Positions 62,640 through 64,000 of a DNA stretch of 64,000 nt are shown one piece after another; position 1 is the stretch's first letter, and every line of letters begins with the position of its first letter. The stretch covers positions 128,152,224-128,216,223 of the forward strand of contig NC_133898.1 in NCBI RefSeq assembly GCF_964199755.1. Reading direction: 5' to 3'. The notes below the pieces were generated by a model that was not told the DNA's origin, ran no database searches, and saw only the letters and a list, made by a program, of their open reading frames with translations. The DNA comes from Larus michahellis (taxonomy: Eukaryota > Chordata > Aves > Charadriiformes > Laridae). A program made the position numbers and the translations under genes.

Positions 62640-63230
62640 CCTTATCAGGAGAATCAGGTATTCATGTAAATCACAAAAGAGTTTGATGGATGCCAGTTCG
62701 CAGCGAGCCCCACACCAAGGAACAAGAGCCTAGTTAAACAAAATGTATGTTGTTCTTATCTTTAAGCTGTGACTATTGCTATGAAATAAAAAACTATAAA
62801 AGAAAGTGCCTTATCACAGGAGTTATAATTCTTTAACGTTCTCCAGGGGCTGTGCCTGTGCTGGAATCACACCCCTGGGACCACTTTCCGAACCCCACAG
62901 AAGTAATTTTCTCGCAGACAGATGATTTTTCCTTATCGTGCGTTGTCTTGGCAATAAAAAAGTCTCTTTCTTGAGATGCATGTTTAGACTGAGCCCGGTG
63001 GAAAAAAAAAAAAAAAAAGAAAAGGAAAAGAAGGAGCAGCTAAATTGGTCTTAATTCTGATGCTTGCCTAAAAGTAAACAATGAGGTCCAGGGACAATCT
63101 TCATTAGACCCTCCTGGGCCTGGAAGCGTGGCATGGAAAGCAGATGTGGTAAGTAGCCTTCAGACAGCTGTGCTGGAGACTAGCTCAGAACCCGGTCTGA
63201 ACGTCGCGGCTAATCAGGCTCTCTTATCAC
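62640..63230 (-). promoter_or_regulatory. Cluster of five same-strand GATAAG motifs
   Basis: CTTATC on the + strand (GATAAG on the minus strand) is present at 62641-62646, 62755-62760, 62810-62815, 62932-62937 and 63223-63228. No transposon was recognised here. The cluster lies about 25 kb upstream of the GATA4 start codon, where a distal enhancer is plausible. Confidence 0.4.
63001..63018 (+). repeat. Poly-A run
   Basis: A run of about 16 A followed by AG-rich text. No retroposed gene precedes it. Confidence 0.85.
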
Positions 63231-64000
63231 ATTTACTGGGAGATGGGTGATGCCAATAAAACCAAGTCAGGCTGAGTGCACTTAGCGGAGCCAAAAAGCT
63301 AATTGTTAATAGATGCCTCCAGCTCAGGGCTTGAGAAAGCCAGCTGGCCCCCTCTGCTCTCCTGCCTTGGTCCTGGTGGGACCTCAGATTTGGGTTATTC
63401 ATGGATTTCCTCAGGGACACTGCAGATTTCAGGCCCCTCCGGGAGCAATGAGCAGGACACATACAATTTTATTGCTATTTAGCCATATTATGGGGTGCAT
63501 AGGTGCTCCATTTGAGACCAAGACCTCATTAACGTGACAGTGGTCCAGCCCCTGGGGTCTCCAAGGGTGACACTAAAATCAAGCTGGTGCTTTGCACTAG
63601 GGGTATGCTGAGCTCTGATTTTGCCAAACATGGAAAACTGAAATGCATAATTTGTGACAGTGATGGACTGTGTTTATACCTCCTTCCTCCCAACTGTAAC
63701 TAGAGGCTGTTAGGAGGTATCTGTGGAAAAAGATGAAACCAAGGTGAGCTTGTATTAATTTTCCCCTGGTACGCTCCCCTGCCTCTAGAAAATTGCAGGT
63801 GGTGGATATCCAGAATCCAAATGGATATAATTGTGTTTAAAACCTTATCTTCAATTTTATTTTTTTTCCCCCAAGAAACATCTGTGTTTCTAATGCCTTG
63901 TCTTCTTCTTCTACATCCCAGTAGTTTAACAAGGATGTTACAACTCACTGCAATGCTCGCCTTCTGTAGGACACAGTCCCATCTTGGAGATCTTACAGCT
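63231..64000. other. Intergenic DNA to the right edge
   Basis: No gene or recognised repeat. A neighbouring gene on the right, such as BLK in the human order, would lie outside the window. Confidence 0.4.

Noticed and set aside
59411..64000. BLK exons at the right edge
   Set aside because: BLK is the next gene in the human order, but no kinase, SH2 or SH3 sequence was visible on either strand.

Overview
This is a bird nuclear genome window. The evidence is the many truncated CR1 LINE copies with short octamer-type tails, the compact introns, the GC-rich and homopolymer-rich 5' region, and two vertebrate genes in an order I recall from human chromosome 8p23.1. I cannot name the species.

Both genes lie on the minus strand. 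GATA4 is complete in its coding sequence, with six coding exons between 37564 and 10216. They encode a 410-residue zinc-finger transcription factor of heart, endoderm and gonad. NEIL2, a DNA glycosylase that repairs oxidised bases, is next downstream in the same orientation. Only its first two coding exons (1841-1704 and 581-250) are in the window; the rest runs off the left edge. No other protein-coding gene could be supported.

Region by region. 1-1.85 kb: 5' part of NEIL2. 1.85-10.2 kb: NEIL2 upstream DNA and GATA4 3' UTR/downstream DNA, with a 540-bp duplicated segment (5131-5672 and 6602-7134). 10.2-16.8 kb: GATA4 coding exons 7 to 3 with short introns holding three CR1 pieces. 16.8-37.0 kb: the 20-kb GATA4 intron 2, with a cluster of GATA motifs (26.66-27.09 kb), a 21-bp minisatellite (32.6-33.3 kb) and a homopolymer-rich tract (29-31 kb). 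37.0-43.3 kb: first coding exon and a CpG-rich upstream region where the non-coding first exon and promoter should lie. 43.4-46.0 kb: three simple or tandem repeats, including a 460-bp pyrimidine tract. 46-64 kb: upstream intergenic DNA with a CR1 cluster (56.36-59.41 kb), one member of which keeps a 489-codon open reverse-transcriptase frame, several old MIR-like SINE remnants, and a run of five same-strand GATAAG motifs (62.64-63.23 kb).

I saw no new multi-gene system. The most useful leads are regulatory (GATA-motif clusters, a tandem splice acceptor at the zinc-finger exon, an E-box/GC-box promoter candidate) and structural (minisatellites with higher-order periods, the duplication, the CR1 inverted pair). 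All coordinates were worked out by hand from the sequence. Gene identities rest on remembered family sequences and no database search was run.
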